Shown piece by piece: positions 36,777 to 45,036 of a DNA stretch of 64,000 bases. The stretch is from Martinezella hainanensis (GTDB lineage Bacteria > Pseudomonadota > Alphaproteobacteria > Rhizobiales > Rhizobiaceae), in contig NZ_FMAC01000001.1 in assembly GCF_900094555.1 (NCBI RefSeq), positions 558,001-622,000 of the forward strand. The letters run 5' to 3'. Both the position numbers and the translations under genes were made by a program. The first letter of the stretch is position 1; every line of letters begins with the position of its first letter. Under the pieces are notes generated by a model. It saw only the letters and a list, made by a program, of their open reading frames with translations, was not told the DNA's origin and did no database searches.

Positions 36777-37880
36777 ATGGGTTTCAAATGCGGTATCGTC
36801 GGGTTGCCGAATGTCGGCAAGTCCACTCTGTTCAACGCGCTGACCAAGACGGCGGCGGCGCAGGCGGCCAACTATCCGTTCTGCACGATCGAGCCGAACA
36901 CGGGCGAAGTCGCCGTTCCCGATCCGCGCATGCGCAAGCTTGCCGACATCGCCAAGTCGAAGGAATTGATCCCGACGCGCATCTCCTTCGTCGACATCGC
37001 CGGCCTCGTGCGCGGCGCGTCGAAGGGTGAAGGCCTCGGCAACCAGTTCCTCGCCAACATCCGCGAAGTCGATGCCATCGTGCACGTGTTGCGCTGCTTC
37101 GAAGATAGCGACATTACCCACGTCGAAGGCCGCATCAATCCGGTCGCCGACGCGGAAACGATCGAGACCGAGCTGATGCTCGCCGACCTGGAGAGCCTTG
37201 AGCGCCGCACCGAGCAGACGCGCAAGCGCGCCACCGGCAAGGACAAGGAATCCATGGCGATGCTGCCGATCATGGATGCGTCGCTCGCATTGCTGCAGGA
37301 AGGCAAGCCGGTTCGCACGCTGCTGTCGAAGCTCGACGCCGAAGAGACCCGCATCCTCAAGGGCCTGAACCTGTTGACCTCGCACCCGGTGCTCTACGTC
37401 TGCAACGTCGCCGAGGGCGATGCCGCGACCGGCAACGAACACACGGCAGCCGTCGCCGCCATGGCCAAGGAGCAGAATTCGGAAGTCGTCATCATCTCCG
37501 CTGCCATCGAGGCAGAGGTGGCGCAACTGCCGGACGAAGAGGCGAAGGAATTCCTCTCCGCGCTTGGTCTCGACGAAGCCGGTCTCGACCGTCTGATCCG
37601 CGCCGGCTACAAGCTCTTGCACCTCATCACCTACTTCACCGTAGGTCCGAAGGAAACGCGCGCCTGGACGATCGAACAGGGCACCAAGGCGCCGCAGGCG
37701 GCCGGCGTCATCCATTCGGATTTCGAGCGCGGCTTCATCCGCGCCAACACCATCGCCTATGACGATTACATCGCCTACAACGGCGAAACCGGCGCGAAGG
37801 AAGCGGGCAAGGCGCGCGACGAAGGCAAGGAATATGTCGTCCAGGACGGCGACGTCATCCACTTCCGCTTCAACACCTGA
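36777..37880 (+). CDS. ychF: Redox-regulated ATPase YchF
   Basis: 367-residue OBG-family P-loop protein binding ribosomes and 50S. The walker site is GLPNVGKSTLFNAL (residues 8-21), the helical hairpin lies around 130-190, and the TGS domain is at the end (ITYFTVGPKETRAWTIEQGTKAPQAAG). The G4 element is NVAEGD (NxxE), not NKxD, which explains YchF's preference for ATP over GTP. It is a housekeeping gene next to pth in many bacteria, and the pth-GNAT/clpS-ychF order is kept here. The end sits within a hairpin shared with the next gene. Confidence 0.96.
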   Translation: MGFKCGIVGLPNVGKSTLFNALTKTAAAQAANYPFCTIEPNTGEVAVPDPRMRKLADIAKSKELIPTRISFVDIAGLVRGASKGEGLGNQFLANIREVDAIVHVLRCFEDSDITHVEGRINPVADAETIETELMLADLESLERRTEQTRKRATGKDKESMAMLPIMDASLALLQEGKPVRTLLSKLDAEETRILKGLNLLTSHPVLYVCNVAEGDAATGNEHTAAVAAMAKEQNSEVVIISAAIEAEVAQLPDEEAKEFLSALGLDEAGLDRLIRAGYKLLHLITYFTVGPKETRAWTIEQGTKAPQAAGVIHSDFERGFIRANTIAYDDYIAYNGETGAKEAGKARDEGKEYVVQDGDVIHFRFNT

Positions 37881-37891
37881 TCGCCTCCTTG

Positions 37892-37919
37892 TTGCCGACG
37901 CTCATCTCAGCGTCGGCAA
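37892..37919. terminator. Hairpin between ychF and the DUF2157-like gene
   Basis: TTGCCGACGCT-CATCTC-AGCGTCGGCAA, an 11-base perfect stem. It includes the last codons and stop of the minus-strand gene (stop at 37902-37904), so coding and terminating functions overlap. Confidence 0.55.
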
Positions 37920-39023
37920 TCTGGCCTGCACGCCGGCAGGCAGGCGCCGCACGACGATGCGGCGCAGATCGGTCCAGCCGATGCCGATCACAAGCACGAC
38001 CAGACCGACAATCATCAGCACCAGGAAGCCCACCTTGTCGAGGCCGGCATTGTTGTGCCGGAGAATGGCCGCGGTCGCGAGGCCTAGCGACACGAGACCT
38101 GCGGTCACGAAAGCGCGGCGATCGATGACCAGGCCGATCAGCATCATCACCAGCACCGCCACGAGGACGGTCACCGCTTGCAGATACCCCCCAAAGAGGG
38201 CGTCGGTGAGATTGGTGAAGACGGTACCGCTGCTGGCAAGCTCAAGGCGCAATGCCAACAGGATCGTCGAATAAAGCAAGGCCGGCGCCGTTGCGAGATG
38301 CAGCCAGAAGGCCACATCGGACCGGCGCGTCACTCTCTGTGGGTCGCTGAGATCGTAGCGCATTGCCAATGCAAAGCTGCCAAGAGCGGTTATCAGCAAG
38401 ATTATCATTGTCTGGATCGGGTAATCAGCCGGCACATTCGAAGACCCCGTCACCGTACCGGCGACATAGAAGACCGCGGCGAGAAACAGGCCGAACAACG
38501 AAAATAGGAAGAGTGCCAGCGACAGCGGCACCCGATAGCGCCAGTAAAACAAGGCCAGAGACAGCGGGAATGGCGCCACCAGCACGATTGCGCCGATCGT
38601 GAAATTATTGCTGAGCGCCGGTGTCGAGCTGACATAGGTCACCACCGTATAGAAAACCCAGACGGCGAGGGCGACGGTCAAGACCACGGCCGGAAGCGCC
38701 AGTCGCTGGCGGCGCACCAGGATCTCGGCAAGCACGACAATCGCCAGTATGGGTGCATAGCGGTTTGCCAATCCCCATAGCCCGATGAGCAGCACGATGA
38801 CGCCGATGGTGATGAGTACATCGTGAAAGCCACGCACGAAACGCGGCGCTTCCGTATCTTCCAGCGGATTGGGATCGTCCTGCCCGTGCTGCGATGAAAG
38901 AGCCTGCGCCGGCAGGATGCCGATATTCCTCGCAGTGAGGTAGGGCAGCAATCGTTCGGCCTGGCCCGAGGAAATAATCCCTTCGCCGGCAGCATCTTCC
39001 AATGCGACCTTGAGTTCGCTCAT
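37902..39023 (-). CDS. DUF2157-like multispanning membrane protein
   Basis: 373-residue protein with about ten transmembrane segments after a soluble N-terminal stretch (MSELKVALEDAAGEGIISSGQAERLLPYL), which is the layout of DUF2157 proteins. Hydrophobic blocks include VLITIGVIVLLIGLWGLANRY and VGFLVLMIVGLVVLVIGIGW; the tail RRLPAGVQARLPTLR is basic. No conserved catalytic residues could be named, and function is unknown. It stands alone, convergent with ychF and divergent from the MaoC gene. Family identification is by architecture. Confidence 0.78.
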   Translation of the reverse strand: MSELKVALEDAAGEGIISSGQAERLLPYLTARNIGILPAQALSSQHGQDDPNPLEDTEAPRFVRGFHDVLITIGVIVLLIGLWGLANRYAPILAIVVLAEILVRRQRLALPAVVLTVALAVWVFYTVVTYVSSTPALSNNFTIGAIVLVAPFPLSLALFYWRYRVPLSLALFLFSLFGLFLAAVFYVAGTVTGSSNVPADYPIQTMIILLITALGSFALAMRYDLSDPQRVTRRSDVAFWLHLATAPALLYSTILLALRLELASSGTVFTNLTDALFGGYLQAVTVLVAVLVMMLIGLVIDRRAFVTAGLVSLGLATAAILRHNNAGLDKVGFLVLMIVGLVVLVIGIGWTDLRRIVVRRLPAGVQARLPTLR

Positions 39024-39207
39024 TCTCGCTCTCGCTTCATTTCATCACCGCCAAGCCTCAACATATCGTTGATCCACAATCAAGGGCTGTCGGTCGTCGA
39101 TGGACAATCATCTTTGGCCACACCTTGTCACGAGCATGAAAATGCTTGCACCGCCACTCCAGGCTATGCGATTGCCGATGAACGAGACGTGGAGGACGAC
39201 AGAAGAC

Positions 39208-39672
39208 ATGACGAAACTCGTCTACGAAGACTTCCAGCCAGGACGAGAATTTGCCCTCGGCCCGAAGCATATGACCGCGGCGGAGATTATTGAATTCGCC
39301 AGTGAATTCGATCCGCAACCGATGCATCTGGACGAAGAAGCCGGCCGCGCCAGCATTCTCGGCGGCCTTGCCGCTTCCGGCTGGCACACCTCGGCGGTGT
39401 TCATGCGCATGATGTGCGATTCCTACATTCTCGCCGCCGACGCGCAAGGCGCACCGGGCATCGATTTCATGGAATGGAAGAAGCCGGTTCTGGCCGGGGA
39501 TACCCTGTCAGGCCGTTCCATCGTGGTCGAGGCGCGCCCCATGCGCTCCCGCCCCGGCATCGGCATCGTCAAATTCCGTCATGAAGTCGAAAACCAGCGC
39601 GGCGAGCTCGTCTGCCTTGGAGAAAACGCGACCATGATCCGCATGCGCGCCGGCGCGGAGGTTTCGGCATGA
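39208..39672 (+). CDS. MaoC family dehydratase, first of a pair
   Basis: 154-residue hotdog-fold protein of the MaoC/(R)-hydratase type, which hydrates enoyl-CoA or acts on other CoA esters. The active-site motif FDPQPMHLDEEAG keeps both the aspartate and the histidine. The start at 39208 (MTKLVYEDFQPGREFALG) follows GGAGGACGACAGAAG; the longer frame from 39100 is unsupported. Its last bases overlap the next MaoC by four (ATGA), so the two are translated together and may form a heterodimer (inference). Confidence 0.9.
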   Translation: MTKLVYEDFQPGREFALGPKHMTAAEIIEFASEFDPQPMHLDEEAGRASILGGLAASGWHTSAVFMRMMCDSYILAADAQGAPGIDFMEWKKPVLAGDTLSGRSIVVEARPMRSRPGIGIVKFRHEVENQRGELVCLGENATMIRMRAGAEVSA

Positions 39673-40136
39673 AAATGAGCGACCTCTACGCCATCGGTGA
39701 ACGCATCGAGATCGGCAGCCACACCTTCACACCCGAAGCCATCGTCCACTTTGCCTCGCGCTTCGATCCGCAGATCTTCCACATGGATGCGGAAGCGGCC
39801 AAACATTCCTTGTTCGGCGGGCTCTGCGCCTCCGGCTGGCATAGCTGCTCCATGTGGATGCGCAGCTTCGTCGATTTCTGGAAATCCGAAACGGCAAGAC
39901 TGACCGTCGAAGGCAAGACGCCACCCAATCTTGGCCCCTCGCCCGGCTTCAAGAACCTGCAATGGCTGAGGCCGGTCTTTGCCGGCGATACGATTACCTA
40001 TGGCGTGGCGATCCTCGGCAGCCGCCCTCTTGCCTCGCGCCCTGGCTGGACCCTCTATACGCTCGCCTGTGACGGGGTGAACCAGGATAGCCTGCCGGCT
40101 TTACGCTTCGAAAGCACCGTGCTGGCTTTTGAATAA
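39669..40136 (+). CDS. MaoC family dehydratase, second of a pair
   Basis: 155-residue MaoC-like hotdog protein, clear paralog of the preceding gene: FASRFDPQIFHMDAEAAKHSLFGGLCASGWHS compared with FASEFDPQPMHLDEEAGRAS. The D/H pair is present in FDPQIFH. The C-terminal strand is less similar. It is made from the same transcript through an ATGA overlap. Two-gene MaoC units are common in rhizobia and lie close to apt and petABC; the physiological reaction is unknown. Confidence 0.9.
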   Translation: MKMSDLYAIGERIEIGSHTFTPEAIVHFASRFDPQIFHMDAEAAKHSLFGGLCASGWHSCSMWMRSFVDFWKSETARLTVEGKTPPNLGPSPGFKNLQWLRPVFAGDTITYGVAILGSRPLASRPGWTLYTLACDGVNQDSLPALRFESTVLAFE

Positions 40137-40167
40137 AAATCCGCGGGGCCGCTCGTGATGACCCCGC
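40134..40167 (-). terminator. Terminator of apt
   Basis: On the minus strand GCGGGG ... CCCCGC is followed by GGATTTTTATT, just after the apt stop codon. It also lies at the end of the opposing MaoC gene. Confidence 0.6.
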
Positions 40168-40183
40168 CCATCTTCCAGGCCGG

Positions 40184-40726
40184 TCAGTGACCGGCGAATT
40201 CCACCAGCGTATGCACGGGCACGTCGAGCTCTTCGAGCTTCCTGCGGCCACCAAGGTCAGGCAGGTCGATCACGAAGCAGGCTGCGACCACTTCGGCGCC
40301 GATCTGGCGCAGAAGCTTCGTGGCGCCGACGGCCGTACCGCCCGTCGCGATCAGGTCGTCCACCAGAATGACCTTTTCGCCAGGATTGACCGCATCGCGG
40401 TGCATCTCCATCTCGTCGACGCCATATTCCAGGCTGTAGGCGATGCGGACGATATCGTGCGGCAGCTTGCCCTTCTTACGGATCGGCACGAAGCCGGACG
40501 ACAGCTGATGCGCCACCGCACCGCCGAGAATGAAGCCGCGCGCTTCCATGCCGGCGACCTTGTCGATCTTGGAACCGGCATAGGGATGCACCAGCGCATC
40601 GACGGCGCGTCGGAACGCCCTGGCATCGCCAAGCATCGTCGTGATGTCGCGGAAGATGATGCCGGGCTTGGGATAGTCCGGAATGGAACGGATGCTGGCG
40701 GCGAGCTCCGAAGCGATAGTGTTCAT
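40184..40726 (-). CDS. apt: Adenine phosphoribosyltransferase
   Basis: 180-residue purine-salvage enzyme converting adenine and PRPP to AMP. Features are [46 protein letters not shown], and the PRPP motif [23 protein letters not shown]. Start ATG at 40726 and length are normal. It is 100 bases from the petC end, with a shared minus strand, but the strong terminator at 40795 separates the units. Confidence 0.95.
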   Translation of the reverse strand: MNTIASELAASIRSIPDYPKPGIIFRDITTMLGDARAFRRAVDALVHPYAGSKIDKVAGMEARGFILGGAVAHQLSSGFVPIRKKGKLPHDIVRIAYSLEYGVDEMEMHRDAVNPGEKVILVDDLIATGGTAVGATKLLRQIGAEVVAACFVIDLPDLGGRRKLEELDVPVHTLVEFAGH

Positions 40727-40794
40727 GAAATATGTACTCTCAGGCTATGATAGGGCCGGCCGCACCCTATCAAGACCGGGGCGCTATACCAACA

Positions 40795-40827
40795 AAAAAG
40801 GCGGCCCCGACGGGCCGCCTTTTCATT
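40795..40827 (-). terminator. Terminator of petABC
   Basis: AAAAAAGGCGGCCC-CGACG-GGGCCGCCTTTT: a perfect GC-rich stem with T-run on either strand, 15 bases after the petC stop codon. Confidence 0.9.
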
Positions 40828-40842
40828 GAAACATCGCAATAC

Positions 40843-41709
40843 TCAGTGAGCCCCGGCCTTGGCATAGACGGAGCGCTTGGTGAGATAGATCAGCGTCGAG
40901 AAGATCAGCAGGAACACCATGACCATGAAGCCGAGGTGCTTGCGATCTTCCAGATGCGGCTCGGATGTCCACATCAGGAAGGCGGAGACGTCACGCGCAT
41001 ACTGGTCCACCGTCTGCGGCGAGCCGTCGTCGTAAGTCACCTGACCGTCCGAAAGCGGCTTCGGCATCGCAAAGGTCGCGGCCGCATCGAAATACGGATT
41101 GTAATGCGAGCTCTGCGGCACCTTAAAGCCGGCCGGCGGCTCTTCATAGCCTGTCAGCAGCGAGTAGATGTAGTCCGGTCCACCTTCCTGATACTGCGTG
41201 AAGATATCGAAGATGAACTGCGGGAAGCCGCGCTCGATTTCGCGTGCCTTGGCAAGCAGCGACATGTCGGGCGGGACTGCTCCGTTGTTGGAGGCAGCGG
41301 CAGCCTCGTCGTTCGGGAACGGCGAGTTGAAATGGTCAGACGGAAGCGCTTTGCGGGTGAACATCTCACCCTGCGGGTTCGGGCCGTCCTGCACTTCGTA
41401 ATTGGCAGCAAAGGCCTTTACCTGTGCTTCCGTATAGCCAAGGTCTTCCAGCGTGCGGTAAGCCACCAGCTTCATCGAGTGGCAGGCGGAACAGACTTCC
41501 GTATAGACCTTGAGGCCACGCTGCAGCTGCGCCTTGTCATAATAGCCGAACGGGCCGGAGAAGGTCCAATGCTGCTCGCGCGGCTCCTTCAGCGGGTAAT
41601 GCGGCGTTTCGGCTTCGGCGGCGGGCTTCGTTTCCGCGGCGATCACCGCGGCAGTTGAGAAGCCGCCGATGAGCGTCAGGGATAGAAGGCCGACAATAAT
41701 CTTCTTCAT
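40843..41709 (-). CDS. petC: Cytochrome c1 of the bc1 complex
   Basis: 288-residue membrane-anchored cytochrome c1, electron acceptor from the Rieske protein in ubiquinol:cytochrome c oxidoreductase. The signal peptide ends around AAVIAAETKPA. Haem binds at C73-x-x-C76-H77 (VCSACHSMK), the axial methionine is probably in PPDMSLLAKAR, and the C-terminal anchor is HLGFMVMVFLLIFSTLIYLTK. It is separate from cytochrome b, unlike the fused FbcH of Bradyrhizobium. Last gene of petABC. Confidence 0.96.
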   Translation of the reverse strand: MKKIIVGLLSLTLIGGFSTAAVIAAETKPAAEAETPHYPLKEPREQHWTFSGPFGYYDKAQLQRGLKVYTEVCSACHSMKLVAYRTLEDLGYTEAQVKAFAANYEVQDGPNPQGEMFTRKALPSDHFNSPFPNDEAAAASNNGAVPPDMSLLAKAREIERGFPQFIFDIFTQYQEGGPDYIYSLLTGYEEPPAGFKVPQSSHYNPYFDAAATFAMPKPLSDGQVTYDDGSPQTVDQYARDVSAFLMWTSEPHLEDRKHLGFMVMVFLLIFSTLIYLTKRSVYAKAGAH

Positions 41710-41731
41710 CGTTTTCTTCCTCTATCGCCGG

Positions 41732-43006
41732 TTATGCTTGAACCGGAGCGGCAACTTTACCGCCCTGCTTCTCAAGAACCGCTTCCGTAATCGAATTTGG
41801 AATGCGCCTCGGAGTCTCGACGATGCCGAGCACCGGCATGATGACGAGGAAGAACAGGAAGTAGAACAGCGTCGCGAACTGCGCGGCCGTGGTATAGATG
41901 CCTTCCGCCGGCTGCGAGCCCAGCCAGCCGAGGAGGATGGCATCAGCAATGAACAGCCAGAAGAACAGCTTGTACCAGGGACGATAGACGGCCGAACGGA
42001 TCTTCGACGTATCGAGCCAGGGCAGGAAGAACAGCACGATGATCGCGCCGAACATCGTCAGAACGCCGCCGAGCTTGGAGTCGATCGGGCCGATGTTGAA
42101 GGTGATCGAGCGCAGCATCGCGTAGAACGGCAGGAAGTACCATTCCGGAACGATATGGGCCGGCGTCTTCAGCGGGTTGGCCGGGATGTAGTTGTCGGCG
42201 TGACCGAGGAAGTTCGGCAGGTAGAAGACGAAGTAGGCGAAAACCAGCAGGAAGATGGAAACGCCAAGCGCATCCTTCAGCGTCGCATAGGGCGTGAAGG
42301 GTACGGTATCGGTCTTCAGCTTGACTTCGACGCCGGTCGGGTTCGTCTGGCCGGTCACATGCAGTGCCCAGATGTGCAGGATGACGACGCCTGCGATCAT
42401 GAACGGCAGCAGATAGTGCAGCGAGAAGAAGCGATTGAGCGTCGGATCGTCGACGGCGAAGCCGCCGAGCAGGAAGGTCTGGATCCAATCGCCGACCCAT
42501 GGGAAGGCCGAGAAGAAGCCGGTGATGACGGTCGCACCCCAGAAGGACATCTGGCCCCAGGGCAGAACATAACCCATGAAGGCGGTCGCCATCATCAGGA
42601 GGTAGATGATCACGCCGAGGATCCAGAGGATTTCGCGTGGCGCCTTGTAGGAGCCGTAGTAAAGGCCGCGGGCGATGTGCAGGTAGACGGCCACGAAGAA
42701 GAAGGACGCGCCGTTGGCGTGCATGTAGCGCAGCAGCCAGCCGTGGTTGACGTCACGGACGATCTTTTCGACCGAATTGAAGGCAATTGCGGTGTTGGCC
42801 GCATAGTGCATGGCGAGCACGACACCGGTCAGGATCTGCAGGACCAGCATCACGGCCAGCATGGCGCCGAACGTGTAGGCATAGTTCAGGTTGCGCGGGA
42901 CCGGGTAGGCGATGAAACTATCATAGACCATGCGCGGCAGCGGAAGCCGCGCGTCGACCCATTTTTCGAGCCCTGTCGATGGCTCGTAAGACGAATGACC
43001 ACTCAT
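41732..43006 (-). CDS. petB: Cytochrome b of the bc1 complex
   Basis: 424-residue integral subunit with eight helices and two haems. Haem-ligand histidines are in the second and fourth helices ([17 protein letters not shown] ... [26 protein letters not shown] and [22 protein letters not shown]). The Qo-site PEWY motif is [11 protein letters not shown]. It catalyses quinol oxidation and quinone reduction at the two sites. Start ATG at 43006, just after the petA stop. A C-terminal extension ([24 protein letters not shown]) is typical of alphaproteobacteria. Confidence 0.97.
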   Translation of the reverse strand: MSGHSSYEPSTGLEKWVDARLPLPRMVYDSFIAYPVPRNLNYAYTFGAMLAVMLVLQILTGVVLAMHYAANTAIAFNSVEKIVRDVNHGWLLRYMHANGASFFFVAVYLHIARGLYYGSYKAPREILWILGVIIYLLMMATAFMGYVLPWGQMSFWGATVITGFFSAFPWVGDWIQTFLLGGFAVDDPTLNRFFSLHYLLPFMIAGVVILHIWALHVTGQTNPTGVEVKLKTDTVPFTPYATLKDALGVSIFLLVFAYFVFYLPNFLGHADNYIPANPLKTPAHIVPEWYFLPFYAMLRSITFNIGPIDSKLGGVLTMFGAIIVLFFLPWLDTSKIRSAVYRPWYKLFFWLFIADAILLGWLGSQPAEGIYTTAAQFATLFYFLFFLVIMPVLGIVETPRRIPNSITEAVLEKQGGKVAAPVQA

Positions 43007-43020
43007 GTTTCAGCTCCCCC

Positions 43021-43599
43021 TCAACCGACCTTGATCTTCTTTTCCGACGTAAACGCATATTGCGGAATCGCAAGATTCATCGGTGCAGGCCCATGGCGGA
43101 TGCGGCCGGCGGTATCGTAGACCGAGCCATGGCAGGGACAGAACCACCCGCCATATTCCCCTGCCTGACCGAGCGGAATGCAGCCGAGATGGGTGCAGAC
43201 GCCGATCATGACGAGCCAGTTTTCCTTACCGTCGCCAGCCGAACGGGCAAGATCGGTTGCCTGTGCATCAGCCGGAAGATTGGCATTGCGAGCAACCGGA
43301 TCCTTCAGGTCCGAAAGCTGCGTGCCCTTGGCGTCGTCGATTTCTTTCTGCGTGCGGTTACGGATGAAGACGGGTTTACCGCGCCATTTCACCGTCAGCG
43401 ACATGCCGGGCTCAAGGCTCGACACATCGACTTCGATGGATGCAAGAGCGAGCGTCGATGCGTCCGGCCGCATCTGGTCGATAAACGGCCATGCGACGGC
43501 GACTGCACCAACGGCGCCGGCCATACCTGTCGTCAAATAAAGGAAATCGCGACGAGTCGGCTCGCCGGTGGACTCAACTGTCGTACTATGCTCGCTCAA
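43021..43599 (-). CDS. petA: Rieske iron-sulfur protein of the bc1 complex
   Basis: 192-residue [2Fe-2S] subunit. Cluster ligands lie in [11 protein letters not shown] and [10 protein letters not shown] (C-x-H and C-x-x-H). The N-terminal twin-arginine [19 protein letters not shown] is both TAT signal and membrane anchor. The start is TTG at 43599 (read as M-S-E-H-S-T-T), with AAGAGGA upstream; the longer frame to 43632 gives a proline-rich leader untypical of the family. First gene of petABC. A uORF and a hairpin lie just before it. Confidence 0.96.
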   Translation of the reverse strand: MSEHSTTVESTGEPTRRDFLYLTTGMAGAVGAVAVAWPFIDQMRPDASTLALASIEVDVSSLEPGMSLTVKWRGKPVFIRNRTQKEIDDAKGTQLSDLKDPVARNANLPADAQATDLARSAGDGKENWLVMIGVCTHLGCIPLGQAGEYGGWFCPCHGSVYDTAGRIRHGPAPMNLAIPQYAFTSEKKIKVG

Positions 43600-43623
43600 C
43601 GCTGCACATCCTCTTCCCGCAAA

Positions 43624-43640
43624 CCACGGCAAAACCGTGG
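43624..43640 (-). promoter_or_regulatory. Hairpin between the uORF and petA
   Basis: ACCACGG-CAAAA-CCGTGGT, a 7-base perfect stem between a tiny ORF (43663-43686) and the TTG of petA. It is not followed by T, so it could affect translation initiation rather than terminate. Confidence 0.45.
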
Positions 43641-43662
43641 TACCCCTCTCACTAACGGCGAA

Positions 43663-43686
43663 TCAATGCGACCATAATTCCGCCAT
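43663..43686 (-). CDS. Possible 7-codon leader ORF before petA
   Basis: On the minus strand ATG at 43686 follows ACGGAGGAATCT, an excellent Shine-Dalgarno, and reads MAELWSH then TGA at 43663. It ends 64 bases before petA. Its function, if any, is unknown, and it could be chance. Confidence 0.35.
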   Translation of the reverse strand: MAELWSH

Positions 43687-44067
43687 AGATTCCTCCGTAA
43701 CCCGCTGCGTTCTAAGCTTGATCGCAAATTATGTCCAGTCTTGGCAAGGGGTAAGGGCACAATGTCGCGGCAAAACTGCGCTATTGCGTCGCAAGGCCGG
43801 AGCCTAAACTCCTCCTGCAATAACGCGAAAAGTTAAGCCCATGAAAAAACTGGGGATTTCTATAGTGTTTTCTCATATTGCAGAGCAAAACAGGCAATGA
43901 TTTCAATGCTGCATTGCAAAAGCCGACATAGTATCAGCACGTTCGCCCCCTCACAGGACTTACGCTTTACCTCTTAAATCCAAGTGGATTTCCCTCACGA
44001 TTTATGGAGGATTGCATTCGTTGTCTTGCGCGTACAACGCAGCGGGAATGAAGCACGAGAACTTCTC
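43687..44067. other. Intergenic region between petA and the EEP gene
   Basis: About 380 bases. It must hold the petABC promoter on the minus strand and that of the EEP gene on the plus strand, but no consensus pair could be fixed. The stretch 43825-43975 is AT-rich and shows no gene. No FNR/FixK-type TTGAT-N4-ATCAA site was found. Confidence 0.5.
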
Positions 44068-45015
44068 ATGAGACACACGATTTATTGCGTTCTATGCGTT
44101 CTCGCCACACTGGCGGTCGGCATCCTTGCGGCGCGTTACGTCGTGGATTCCTGGGTGCTGGCCTTTTTCGAAAGTCTGCAGACCCATATCAGCCTGTTTG
44201 CGATCCTGCTTGCCTTGATCGCATTCACCTTCAAGCGCCACTGGTATGCGCTCTTCCTGACCGCCACTGGAAGCATCCTGCTGGTTCACTCGGTCCTCAT
44301 GCTACAGGAATACACGACGTCTTCGCTCGTCGCTTCGGCTGAGGCGAGCGGCGACCATTTCAGATTGCTCTCCTTCAACATCGAGGACAGCAATTTCGAA
44401 AACGGTCCCCGCATCGCCGATCTCATCATCGCCTCGAAGGCCGACGTCGTCGAAATCTTCGAGGCGGGACCGATCTTTTCCGAGATGGACCGCATCTTGA
44501 AAGTCTATCCCAACCGTATCGGCTGCGGCGTGATGACCACCGATTGCGATTCCCTGCTGCTCTCGAAAAGACCCTTCCAGACCCAGCTGATGCGCAGCCT
44601 CGGCAGCCTCTGGGACAATCGCTTCATTCTCGCCACCATCGACATGGACGGCCAGCCCGTGAACTTCGCCTCCGTTCATCTGAGCAAGCCCTATTTCGAT
44701 GCGTTCCACCAGATCGAGCTTGGTCTCCTCGCCCCCGCCCTCGACGAGGTGAAAGGGCCGTTGATCCTCGCAGGAGATTTCAATGCCTCGGTCATCACAC
44801 CCGACATGCGCGACTTCCTGGCAGCAACCGGCCTTCGCCACGCCTTCCCCGAACCTGCCACCTGGCCGATCGCGGCTGGCGCTTACGGCATCACCATAGA
44901 TCACGTCTTTGCCCGCGCGCCGCTTCGGTTGATATCCGTGAAGCAGATCCGCGACGCGATGGGCTCGAACCATTTCGGCTTGATGACCGAGTTCAGCGTG
45001 CCTCGGCACCAATAA
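44068..45015 (+). CDS. Membrane-anchored endonuclease/exonuclease/phosphatase family protein
   Basis: 315-residue protein. The N-terminal three hydrophobic helices (IYCVLCVLATLAVGILAARYV; FAILLALIAFTFKR; LFLTATGSILLVHSVLML) anchor it in the membrane. The rest is an EEP (DNase I-like) domain: LLSFNIEDSNFENG, ADVVEIFEA, NFASVHLSKPYFD, LILAGDFNAS, and ITIDHVFAR with SNHFGLMTEF at the end, which carry the usual metal and histidine residues. Active site outside or in the periplasm is likely (inference). Relatives include VanJ-like proteins involved in antibiotic resistance. A GTG at 43984 gives a longer frame; ATG 44068 is preferred. Confidence 0.85.
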   Translation: MRHTIYCVLCVLATLAVGILAARYVVDSWVLAFFESLQTHISLFAILLALIAFTFKRHWYALFLTATGSILLVHSVLMLQEYTTSSLVASAEASGDHFRLLSFNIEDSNFENGPRIADLIIASKADVVEIFEAGPIFSEMDRILKVYPNRIGCGVMTTDCDSLLLSKRPFQTQLMRSLGSLWDNRFILATIDMDGQPVNFASVHLSKPYFDAFHQIELGLLAPALDEVKGPLILAGDFNASVITPDMRDFLAATGLRHAFPEPATWPIAAGAYGITIDHVFARAPLRLISVKQIRDAMGSNHFGLMTEFSVPRHQ

Positions 45016-45036
45016 TCCGGCGGGTCTCGGCGTGGA

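Noticed and set aside
36756..37862. 368-codon minus-strand frame opposite ychF
   Set aside because: YchF is intact on the plus strand; the antisense frame is compositionally biased.
41669..43120. 483-codon plus-strand frame opposite petB and petA
   Set aside because: It is a shadow of cytochrome b, rich in R, E and D as GC-rich antisense frames are; no ribosome site.
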